NCBI GenBank assembly: GCA_002698575.1
Contig: NZZG01000154.1
Coordinates: 25,257 to 86,668, forward strand
Direction of reading: 5' to 3'
Length of the DNA: 61,412 nucleotides
Origin: Pimelobacter sp.
Lineage (GTDB): Bacteria > Actinomycetota > Actinomycetes > Propionibacteriales > Nocardioidaceae
Shown here: piece by piece, positions 37,734 to 49,000 of the stretch
Position numbering within the stretch: position 1 is the stretch's first letter
How the letters are laid out: each line of letters begins with the position of its first letter
Program-made: the position numbers and the translations under genes
The notes under the pieces: generated by a model
The model's database searches: none
Seen by the model: only the letters and a program-made list of their open reading frames with translations
What the model was told of the DNA's origin: nothing

Positions 37734-39161
37734 TCAGTCGCACGCCGCTCCCCCGCAGCGTCGCGCCGGCGGTGCAGCGATCGCCCGACCGTGGCCGCCA
37801 CCCACGTCGAAGTGCTGGGTGTCGCCGTTGCCGTAGGTCCACCGGAAGCCTGCCCTCGTGAGGATCTGCACGACGCGGTGCTCGCGCGAGCGCCAGGCGA
37901 CCCGTGGGTGGGAGTGGCTCTGCCACCACGTGTTCGGCACCAGTCCCGTGGGAGAGCGGTAGGGGTTCTCCCAGGTGTTGAGGTCCAGCGAGCGACCGTA
38001 GGAGTGCGGCGAACGCACCCCGGGCCGGTTGACGACCTGTCGGCAGTTGAAGGCCGAGGTGTTGCCCGCGGCCATCGAGCGGTAGTCGTCGGCACCCTGC
38101 AGCCTCGCCGACCAGCCGAACCGGTCGACGCGGTACATCGAGCGGATCGGCAGCTCGGCCTTGAAGAGGCCGACCAGGGCATTCCTCATCGCCGGCATGG
38201 CGCCGACGGCGGCGACGAGCTCGCCGCGGTGACGGTAGCCGTCGTAGCCCCAGTAGTTGATGCGGAGCAGCCGGAGGCCGGCGCGACCGACGGGGCAGCC
38301 CGCGTGCCAGGAACGGCCCGTCATCGATCCCCAGACACCGTCGGGGATCCGGGTCACGACCGGATGGGCGCCCCTGCCGGTGCCACGACGCTGGGTGGGC
38401 AGGTGGACGCGCGGCTTCGGCGCCGCCGGGGGGAGCCGCACGGGTGCCACCGGCGGGAGGTTGTCGACGCGCAGCACGTCGCTGCGCCCTCGCGTGACCC
38501 AGTCCTGGGCGAGCCCGACCACTCGCCAACGGGTGTCGACCCGCGGGCGGACCCTGATGCGCGCCTTCCCCTTGCCTCCGGTCGAGACGGTGCGGACCTC
38601 GCGCCAGGACGTGCCGGTGCGCCGGCCGTCCAGGCGCCTCAGCACGCGTGCGTCACCGGTGACCGGCTCCCCGGATCGAGTGCGGGAGGTGACCCGCAGC
38701 GTGATCCTCCGGCCGTCGACGACGTCGGCCGGACCACGGAGCCGGACGACGCCCTCGCGCCGCGCCAGGGCGGCGACCACGGCACCGCTGGTGCTGGGCG
38801 CGTGCGTCTCGTCGCCGTCGTACGAGGCCCGGAAGCGGTTGTCGTCGGCGGACCTGGACATCGTCCGCTCGACCTCCACGGTGCCGTCCTCGCCGGTGAC
38901 CGCCTCCCCGGCCGGGCGCCACGACCCGTCGACGCGCCGCTCGATCCTCACCGACACCTGCGACAACGGCTCCGGGGCACCACTCAGCGCGGTCACGGTG
39001 AGCCTCGTCTCACGGCCGGCGTAGGTCTTCGTGGCGTTCAGGGCCAGCGTAGTGGGTGCCGGATCCTGGGGCGTCTCCGGCCCCTCGGCGGAGGCCAGGG
39101 GGACGGGCGAGACGAGTGCAGCGAGCAGACAGAGGCTGGCCATCCGAGAGAGGTGTCGCAT
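37734..39161 (-). CDS. Secreted M15-family peptidase (D-Ala-D-Ala carboxypeptidase-like) with Ig-like N-terminus
   Basis: 475 aa. A signal peptide (residues 1-25) is followed by two beta-sandwich Ig-like modules (about 40-230), a Pro-rich linker and an M15 catalytic domain. Zinc ligands fit His and Asp in SPHSYGRSLDLN (HxxxxxxD) and His in DTQHFD. It probably trims peptidoglycan peptides or acts as an autolysin. ATG 39161 is preferred. Confidence 0.88.
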   Translation of the reverse strand: MRHLSRMASLCLLAALVSPVPLASAEGPETPQDPAPTTLALNATKTYAGRETRLTVTALSGAPEPLSQVSVRIERRVDGSWRPAGEAVTGEDGTVEVERTMSRSADDNRFRASYDGDETHAPSTSGAVVAALARREGVVRLRGPADVVDGRRITLRVTSRTRSGEPVTGDARVLRRLDGRRTGTSWREVRTVSTGGKGKARIRVRPRVDTRWRVVGLAQDWVTRGRSDVLRVDNLPPVAPVRLPPAAPKPRVHLPTQRRGTGRGAHPVVTRIPDGVWGSMTGRSWHAGCPVGRAGLRLLRINYWGYDGYRHRGELVAAVGAMPAMRNALVGLFKAELPIRSMYRVDRFGWSARLQGADDYRSMAAGNTSAFNCRQVVNRPGVRSPHSYGRSLDLNTWENPYRSPTGLVPNTWWQSHSHPRVAWRSREHRVVQILTRAGFRWTYGNGDTQHFDVGGGHGRAIAAPPARRCGGAACD

Positions 39162-39265
39162 GGACCAGATGATGCCTGCTGGGTGGGCACCGGCCCGGTG
39201 CAGGACGCGCCGCCGCCTCCTCACGAAAACCTGACGACTTCGCCGTGTGAAGTGACAACCATTCG

Positions 39266-42066
<2,801 letters not shown>

Positions 42067-42067
<1 letters not shown>

Positions 42068-42417
42068 TGAACGTGCTCGTGGCCGATGACGACGAGGACA
42101 TCCGCTTCGTGGTCTCCGCCCTCCTCTCGCGCCGCGGCTGGAGCGTCACGACGACCACCAGCGGCAAGGAGACGCTCGCCACGCTGCGTGGGGCGAGCTT
42201 CGACGTGCTGGTGCTCGACCAGAACATGCCGCCGGGCTCCGGGCTCGAGGTCGCCGACGACCTGCGTGCCCGCGGCGACCAGACCCCGATCGTGCTGTTC
42301 ACCGGTTTCAGCGCCACCCTGGACCGGGCCCGCACCGAGAGCGCCGGGGTCGTCGTGATGGAGAAGACCGACGTGACCACCCTGGCCGACGAGGTCGCCG
42401 CGCTCGGCGGCGTCTGA
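42067..42417 (+). CDS. Single-domain response regulator
   Basis: 116-aa CheY-like receiver: acidic pair DDD (residues 7-9), phospho-acceptor Asp51 in VLDQNMPP, Thr in FTGF and Lys in EKTD (lacking the usual Pro after Lys). There is no output domain. Its ATG overlaps the kinase stop by 1 bp, so it is the kinase's direct partner or a phosphate sink. Confidence 0.93.
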
Positions 42418-42428
42418 GGTCCCCGCGC

Positions 42429-42857
42429 TCAGCCGAACGGGCAGCCACCTGTGGCGCCGTTCTCGCGCAACGTCATCGGAGCGGTGTCGTAGGTGGCCCA
42501 CGCCCCCGACTCGCTCTCCACGCACAGCGTGAACTCGACGGCGGCGTCGTCGTAGACGTAGCCGGCGATCGTGTTCCCTGCCGCCAGGGTCAGACCGGCG
42601 TCGCCGAGGGTCTCGACGACCTCGGCGGTGGTGCGCGGGTACGGCGAGCCGCGGTAGAAGCTCTCGAGCGAGACCGCCGCGGTCTCGACGTCGCGCTTGA
42701 CCGACTCCAGTCCGGCCGGGCCGCTCGGTTCACTCGGGCCGCTCGGTTCGCTCGGAGCACTCGGAGTGGTCTCCTGGCCTGCCGGGACGGGCTCCTCGTC
42801 CGCACCGCAGGCGGCGAGCCACACGACAGCGAGCAGGATGACGCCCACGACCTTCAT
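42429..42857 (-). CDS. Lipoprotein with pilin-like C-terminal domain
   Basis: 142 aa. Lipobox WLAAC (Cys17), then a SEPSGP repeat linker and a 90-residue domain with two cysteines near the end (LCVES, GGCPFG). Its helix-then-sheet pattern (VKRDVETAAVSLESFY ... GYVYDD) resembles the globular part of type IV pilin-like proteins. An 18-bp DNA repeat (42718-42753) encodes the linker. Confidence 0.75.
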   Translation of the reverse strand: MKVVGVILLAVVWLAACGADEEPVPAGQETTPSAPSEPSGPSEPSGPAGLESVKRDVETAAVSLESFYRGSPYPRTTAEVVETLGDAGLTLAAGNTIAGYVYDDAAVEFTLCVESESGAWATYDTAPMTLRENGATGGCPFG

Positions 42858-43006
42858 GGACGTGAGCCTACGTACCGCAGCGGCCCGACGAGACGTGGGG
42901 CGGCGTGGGGAGACGGCGGATCACGAGGTGATGGATGCGGGCCGCGATGATCGGGCTCGCCGGGCCAGGACGCGGCAGTCTGGAACGCGACAGAAGGGAC
43001 TCCGCG

Positions 43007-43882
43007 ATGATCGCCGTACTGAACCTCGCCGTGGAAGACGTCGAGTCGCAGCTCGCGAGCGACCCGGCCGCTCACGTCGCTGTCGCCGTCATCGCCGCGA
43101 GGTCGGGCACCACCGAGCACCACCTGCGCCGGATGTTCGCGTCGCTGGCCGGGATGCCGCTCTCGGAGTACGTCCGGCGGCGCCGGATGGCCGCGGCGGC
43201 CGCCGAGCTGGTGAACGCCGAGGACAGCCTGCTCACTGTCGCCGTCCGCTACGGCTACGGCTCGACCGAGGCGTTCGGCCGTGCGTTCAGGGCCGTTCAC
43301 GGCGTCAGCCCGGGCGACGTACGGCGTGACGGGGGTCCCCTCCGCACACAACCGCGGATCAGGTTCCACCTGACCGTCGAAGGGAGCATTCCGATGGACA
43401 CCCGCATCACCACCCTGCCCGCCATCCGCCTGGTCGGTCACGCCACGCGCGTGCCGCTGGTCCACGACGGCATCAACCCCCACATCGCCGACCATGTCGC
43501 CTCCATCGAGGTGCAGCAGACGGTGCGGCTCAAGAGTCTCAACGACACCGAGCCATCGGGCGTGCTCGGTGTCAGTGACGACCTCGACCCCGACCGTGCC
43601 GAGGGCAGCGAGTGCACCTTCCTCCATGGCGTGGCGACCACCGCCGACCCGCCGGAAGGGCTCGACGTGATCGAGGTGCCGGCCGGCACCTGGGCCGTGT
43701 TCCGGACCGAGGGCCCACACCCCGCCGCCCTGCAGGAGGTCTGGGCCGCGACAGCCACGACCTGGCTCCCGTCCCAGCCCTGGCGGCTGCGCCCAGGGCC
43801 GGAGATCGTGGCGACGCTCGCCCTGGACGCCGAAGCGGCGACCGCGACCTGTGAGCTCTGGCTGCCCGTCGAGGCCGGATAG
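43007..43882 (+). CDS. AraC-family regulator with GyrI-like effector domain
   Basis: 291 aa: two AraC helix-turn-helix units (VAVIAARSGTTEHHLRRMFASLAGMPLSEYVRRRRM and LTVAVRYGYGSTEAFGRAFRAVHGVSP) at the N-terminus, then a GyrI-like small-molecule binding domain (about 125-291). ATG 43007 has AAGGGA 8 bp upstream. Such fusions sense drugs or toxic small molecules. It is the last gene before the island boundary. Confidence 0.92.
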   Translation: MIAVLNLAVEDVESQLASDPAAHVAVAVIAARSGTTEHHLRRMFASLAGMPLSEYVRRRRMAAAAAELVNAEDSLLTVAVRYGYGSTEAFGRAFRAVHGVSPGDVRRDGGPLRTQPRIRFHLTVEGSIPMDTRITTLPAIRLVGHATRVPLVHDGINPHIADHVASIEVQQTVRLKSLNDTEPSGVLGVSDDLDPDRAEGSECTFLHGVATTADPPEGLDVIEVPAGTWAVFRTEGPHPAALQEVWAATATTWLPSQPWRLRPGPEIVATLALDAEAATATCELWLPVEAG

Positions 43883-44001
43883 CGCGAGATCGGGAGAGTC
43901 TTGAAGACTTCTGGAAGCGTCTCAGGCTGGGTGTTCGAGAAGTCGAGAACGGGCAGGTCTCCGGACGCTCTTGCGGGCCCGCCGGCACCACCTGCGGAGC
44001 A

Positions 44002-44036
44002 CGACAGCCGCCCCGACCTGGTCGGGGCGGCTGTCG
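44002..44036. terminator. Perfect 16-bp hairpin (terminator-like)
   Basis: CGACAGCCGCCCCGAC pairs exactly with GTCGGGGCGGCTGTCG across a 3-nt loop. It can end AraC transcription from the left and the defence operon from the right; no T-run follows, which is common in actinobacteria. It begins the block repeated at 57346. Confidence 0.7.
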
Positions 44037-44126
44037 TTCAAGAGGGCTGGCTCTCGGTGGTGTGACCCACCGGGACCGGCAGCTTTGCGAAGAGTCTGCG
44101 CTATTTCTGCGAAGACCCCTGGGTGG
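44036..44126. repeat. Left boundary direct repeat (attL-like)
   Basis: 91-bp block in direct orientation with 57381-57471, about 77 of 91 positions identical without gaps. Shared words include GTTCAAGAGGGCTGGCTC, CCGGGACCGGCA, TTTCTGCGAAGACC and CTGGGTGG. Both copies follow a GC-rich hairpin. The right copy ends exactly at the tmRNA 3' end. Confidence 0.75.
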
Positions 44127-44282
44127 GTGGGGTGTTCGTGGATTGAAGAGACCGCAGGTCAGTGAACCGTTTCCGCGAAGTGGATTCCGGGGTTGCACCC
44201 ACCGGAGCCGAAGTCAGCACCCCATCCATGTCGCCATTCACCGCACCTTTGGCGCGCCGCAGTCATCCCAGCCTCTCGAGTG

Positions 44283-44798
44283 TTACCCCGCGGGCCACGG
44301 AGGAGAGGGCCAAGGCTCTTGGTTGAGCCGATCCAGCGCCATCTGACCGGACTCGACGGCTGCCGCGTCGGTACCCACTTGATCCCTGGGCGGCCGCCTC
44401 CCTCCAACAGCGCACGCCCATCTCTCCCCTGCATCGGTCCGATCGGGCGAGTGCAGGGTGAGGAAGCCGCTGCCGAACAACCACTTCCCGATTGCGACGG
44501 CTACCGTCTGGCCATCCGCGTTCAGATGTCCGCGAACAGTCTGGTTCGCAAACACGGTGCCGACTTCTCGCGCCGATTCGGTCTCACCGGCCGGGATGTA
44601 CTCGCGATAAGTGACCATCATGACGATAGGCGCATCGGATGGAAGCCAATCCCCAAGAACGACGAAGCAGGCCGTCCCTATCGGCGGCATCACGAAGGGG
44701 TCGGTCGTCTGCGCGACCGCGCAGGATCCCAATGGAACATCAACGTCGATGGCGTACGGCCCCATCAGGATGTCGAGCTCAGCGGCCACCTTCTTCAT
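44283..44798 (-). CDS. Protein of unknown function, third gene of the defence-like operon
   Basis: 171 aa. Residues 1-115 look like a compact folded domain (MVTYREYIPAGETESAREVGTVFANQTVRG) without known motif, while the last 50 residues are low-complexity and less certain. ATG 44798 is taken; GTG 44801 is possible. It follows the 380-aa partner gene by 73 bp on the same strand and may be a further accessory factor. Confidence 0.55.
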   Translation of the reverse strand: MKKVAAELDILMGPYAIDVDVPLGSCAVAQTTDPFVMPPIGTACFVVLGDWLPSDAPIVMMVTYREYIPAGETESAREVGTVFANQTVRGHLNADGQTVAVAIGKWLFGSGFLTLHSPDRTDAGERWACAVGGRRPPRDQVGTDAAAVESGQMALDRLNQEPWPSPPWPAG

Positions 44799-44871
44799 CA
44801 CATCTGGGCCTTCAGTTGTCCGCCGGCAATGTCCGCCGAGCTGACCAAGTCAACGCGTATCCTCGGCAATC

Positions 44872-46014
44872 TCAGGCACCCCCCTCGTCGCCCTGCCAAA
44901 TGGTCACAGACAATCCCTGAACGACGCGATCCCTACCCGCGGCCGCGACCACTCTCTGATAGAGGTCTGGACGGAGAAGCAGATCCGTGCCGACAACCGC
45001 CGGCTCCGGTGGCTCAAAACTGCCGTCGTGAACTAGGAACCCATCCCACGTTCGACACACCATTGCCGGACCGTCATCATCAACCAGAATCATTCGCATC
45101 GCTGGGTCCTCGGGACGCAGATTTAGCAGCGCCACCAGCTCAACCCCGGGCCCGAGCAGCATCGGATGCAGACCGGCACCACGGCCGGGATTCGGCACAC
45201 CCAACTCCTGGTCGAACGACAACGTCGTGGCCAGCGGCATGGCTCGACCGACGAGCTCCGCGCCAGCGCGGGCCACTGTGAGTCCGCTGACCACATCGGC
45301 GTGGTGGCGCGTCCAAAGGTCAGGCCGCGTGTGAGAAAGGGGGAAGCCTCGCCCCAGCACGGTCCCGTCGGAGAGCTCCAGCCCTGCGGCGATGAGCAGC
45401 TGCGTCCCGTCGGTGCCGGTGTATTGGTCGGGGAACGTGTGATGGCGTTCCATCAACGCGACCTGGACCCAGTCCTCGTACGGTGCTTCTCCGCACCGCG
45501 CAACCTCAGCCTCGGTGAACTGGTGATACCCCTCGAGTGCCTGCACGTCAGCTGGCGGCCACGTGCCGGCTGACGCGTTTCGCCAGGGTGCCGGCTCCTC
45601 CGACCATCCCAGACTGTCTGGACGAATCGAAGGTCGCGGCACCCGGGATGCCTCGCCCCGCAGCGACCAGGACATGGTTGGACGTAGCGCGTCGGCGAGT
45701 TGCCGCTCGAACGGAATCGGGTCGACGATCTGGCCGGTAGCGGCGAGCGCGGCGCGTGCGCCGGCGGCTACCCGCTGCAGCGCGTCCTCTGAAGCTTCCT
45801 CGTAGCCGTAGTAGACCGGCGGCCGGTCAGTGCTTCGCGCTCGAAGGTACTTGGCTTGGCCCCTGCTGCGTTCCAGCGCAGCCGGGCCCTGTTCGACCAA
45901 GCGAGCCACGACGGCGTCCTTGAGGCCCGCCGGGTCACCGGCGAGCGTCAGGCGCTCCTCCAGATAGTCGGCGACGATTGCCTCCGCCTGCTCCCGCGGC
46001 ATCCCGTCAGCCAT
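44872..46014 (-). CDS. Unknown partner protein of the Avs-like NTPase
   Basis: 380 aa. No recognised domain. It starts with a helical region (MPREQAEAIVADYLEERLTLAG), has a central region rich in Pro, Trp and Arg, and a C-terminal beta-rich part with LILVDDDGPAMVCRTWDGFLVHD. ATG 46014 overlaps the NTPase stop by 1 bp (TGATG), so its translation depends on the large gene. It may be an effector, regulator or adaptor of the NTPase. Confidence 0.78.
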   Translation of the reverse strand: MADGMPREQAEAIVADYLEERLTLAGDPAGLKDAVVARLVEQGPAALERSRGQAKYLRARSTDRPPVYYGYEEASEDALQRVAAGARAALAATGQIVDPIPFERQLADALRPTMSWSLRGEASRVPRPSIRPDSLGWSEEPAPWRNASAGTWPPADVQALEGYHQFTEAEVARCGEAPYEDWVQVALMERHHTFPDQYTGTDGTQLLIAAGLELSDGTVLGRGFPLSHTRPDLWTRHHADVVSGLTVARAGAELVGRAMPLATTLSFDQELGVPNPGRGAGLHPMLLGPGVELVALLNLRPEDPAMRMILVDDDGPAMVCRTWDGFLVHDGSFEPPEPAVVGTDLLLRPDLYQRVVAAAGRDRVVQGLSVTIWQGDEGGA

Positions 46015-49000
46015 CACTCTCCCCACGCTTCGTTCAGCGCGTCACGCAGCGTCCGGTCGGCCGGGGTTGCGGGCGGGTTCGGCACCGCGCGTCCGTGCTT
46101 GTCGAGTATCTCGCCGGCTGACACCCGGACCGACAGCATGTCGCTTCCGCCGGCCAGGTGGGTCAGCGCGTCGGCGAACTCATCGGTGAGTTCGCCGTGC
46201 GGCAGATGGTCACGGACTGTCTCCAGAAGCCAGGTCAATCGCCCGGCATCCAGGTTCGCACTCAGGAGGGGGACGACCGCGCCCTGACCAAGCGCCGGGC
46301 GGCAGGTGAGCAGGAGCGCGGCCGCGAGGAGTGAGAGGCGGATGTCTTCCCGTTTCGGGCGGCCGATGTTCGCCAAAGCCAGGGTGGCCAGTGCTTGGTC
46401 CAACTCGTTGGGGTCGTCTGGGACCGGACCCGGGACATACGGCGGATGGGTGCGCGCAGCGGCACCGGGGATGCGCTGCTCGAGGACGTCGAACGCGTCG
46501 TTCCAGACCTCGACCGCGGTACCCGCGGACTCTGTCGCAGGGCTCGCGGCGAACGCTGCCACAACTCCCTGCGCCACCCCATAGGTCGCGTAGGTCTGGT
46601 TGGAGATGCTGGTCGCGATAGCAGCCGCCAGCGTCTGCTCAGCTACGTCCGGGTTCAGAGAGTGCGCCCGGTTCCAGAGTTCGACCCGTTCGCGGCCGGC
46701 GAACGACAGCCACCCGCCGCGGGCCGAGATTCGCGTGTAGGCGAGGGCGTAGCAGTAGCTGGTGACCTCTTCGAGGCCTTCGATGGTCCCGCCGCAACGG
46801 TCCTCGAGCCCTTCGGCGAGCGTCGCGAACGCTTCCTGGTGCGTGGAATACGTCATCTCTCTCGCGGCACTGTCCAAGACGCTGCGCCCCGCGGCCGCCC
46901 CGCAAGTCGAGGTCGCCTCCAGCACCCGCCACCCGACGGCGTTGACCAGCGCATCGGAGTGCCAGCGCCGGGATGCCGCGTTCGTGCCGTACCCCTGCCG
47001 GTTGTAATCGCGCGCTGCGACTGCAGCGCCCGGAGCACCCGCTTCCAGGATGGGGCGCTGTCCCTCCTCGATGAACGCCTTGACGTCCCTGGGTTCACGG
47101 AACCGGTTGGACGTCTCCCGTGACCCTCTCTCGTCCTCCGGCCTCTTGGCTCGAACGGCGAACGAAGGACCGCCGAGTGCCCGGACCGCTTCGATGAGTT
47201 CGGCGGGAGCGGTCGTTCCGGGCCGGTCGCTGGCGCGCATTAGCGGCTGGTTGTCGTAGCTGGCGGCGACGTTGTTCGCGACCACCGTCAGGGCGGCGTC
47301 TGCCGGTGCGTTCCTGCCGAGTTCGGGCCGAAGGCGTTCCAGGAGGGTGGTGTCTGGTTCGGGCTGTCGCCACATGTCGGTGACGGTCAGGCGCAGTGCC
47401 GCTAGAACGACGGGGTCGGCGTTCGTGAGGTTATTGATGAGGAGCCGGACCTGCGCCTGGTACGCACGGGGGTCATCGAACCCGAACTCCGACGTGAGGA
47501 GGTGTGCGGCACCGGTCGCCGCCGCGATGGGGTCGATGTCCGCAGCGAGCTCCCACCATGCGCCGGGGATGTGGCTGGTTTCGCGGCCGTTTGTGTGCTG
47601 CCTGACCAGGTACGCGGGGTCCTGCAGGCGTGCGAGGGCGGCGCGGGCGGCGACCAGGTCGATGGCCGCGAGGTCCGTGACCGACTCGATGAACTCGGTG
47701 ATGGTGATGTCCTTGTGGCCGCCATACGCGCCAAAGAGCGCCGCCGCCAGCCGCCAGCTTTCCTCGGCTTCCTCCAGGGCGCCTGCCTCGAGACACAGGC
47801 GGGCGGTCGCGACCTCGAAGTCCGCGGTGACCGAGTACATCGTCTCGGTGTCGTCTCGTTCCTCACGGACCGCGGGCAGAACCCGGTGAATGGGTTCGAT
47901 ACCAACCCGGTCCGCCACCCGCGCCAGAATGCCGAGGAGGTCATTGGTCGCCAACGGACCGCCCTCGGCCATCCCTGCCAACGAACTGGTCGTCCTGTCA
48001 CCGATGGCCGTCAGGTGGTCCATCACGGAATCCAGGTCGCCGGGCATCACCACGCGCAGAGACCGTTCGATGACGTCGTGAATCTTTGCGTGAATCGAGT
48101 ACAGGTCGACCGCTCTCGGGTTGCCCGCGAAATGCGACGAGTTGGTAGCAAGCTGCTCTAACGCCACCCGAACTGTCGTAGATGCCGCCTCCGGTTCAAC
48201 CGCGCCGGAGGCGACGTCCTCTTCCAGCCCGACCGTGGCCACCGCGAACCGCAACCAAGCCCGGTAGAACCCCTCCCCGCCGAGTTCGGAGTTCAACCCG
48301 ACCGGTGCGGTGCGGTCGATGGCGTGAGCGAGCCTGAGCAGGTTCAGCCAACCGCCGATCAGACCGGGCCGGTCCGCACTGTTCGACTCCAGAAGCTTCT
48401 CGGTCACTTCGCGAAGTTTCGCGTCCAGGTCAGCGATGCCCAGACCCCGCAGGAGGTCATCCGGTTCCATACCGTGGTCCAGGTACGCGCCCAGGTCGCG
48501 ACCAGGCGCGTGTCCGTGAGCCTCGCGCGCTAGGTCGGTCCCGAGAGCTTTGTCGCCGTTGTCCTTCGCGACGTTGGCGAGGGAGATGAGCACCGCGGCG
48601 GTCCGCGCCGGGTCGGTCATTTTTCGCGCCACGCCGAGGAGGTCCTCGAGCGGGACCTCGACGGCAAGCACCGCTACGAGGTCCCGCAGCGACGGCTGAC
48701 CCTGATGCTGGTCGAGGTGCTCGGCCAGCTCGTCGATGTCGATGGCCGCCGCCTCGCCAGCGAGCCGCAGATCGCCGAGTTCGATGGCCAGACGCGTCCT
48801 CGCGTCCGTCTCGACGTCGTAGCTGGTGTTGTCGGTCTCGGCCTGTCGGTCGAACGCGTCCAGATACACCTCCCACGGTGCCGCGGCACCTGCCCGGTCG
48901 ACCGCCTCACACAGCCGCAGACCCCACCTAGCGGTGAATGTTGCCCGGCCGTCGTAGACGAGTCGTTCGGCGACGACCTCGGCGCCGAGGATGCCGACCA

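Larger units (their letters stand above)
43883..44282. other. Gene-free stretch at the left island boundary
   Basis: No supported gene. It holds a perfect hairpin (44002-44036), the left boundary repeat (44036-44126) and about 156 bp of lower-GC spacer without recognisable signal. A GAGTCTT-type mini hairpin near 43898-43912 lies just after the AraC stop. Confidence 0.6.

Noticed and set aside
44127..44160. tmRNA 3' fragment next to the left repeat
   Set aside because: Only weak scattered similarity to the tmRNA T-arm after 44126, so a duplicated tmRNA end cannot be claimed.
44193..45281. 362-aa open frame on the plus strand at the island edge
   Set aside because: Pro/His/Arg-rich without fold; the minus-strand frame there encodes a coherent protein and joins the operon.
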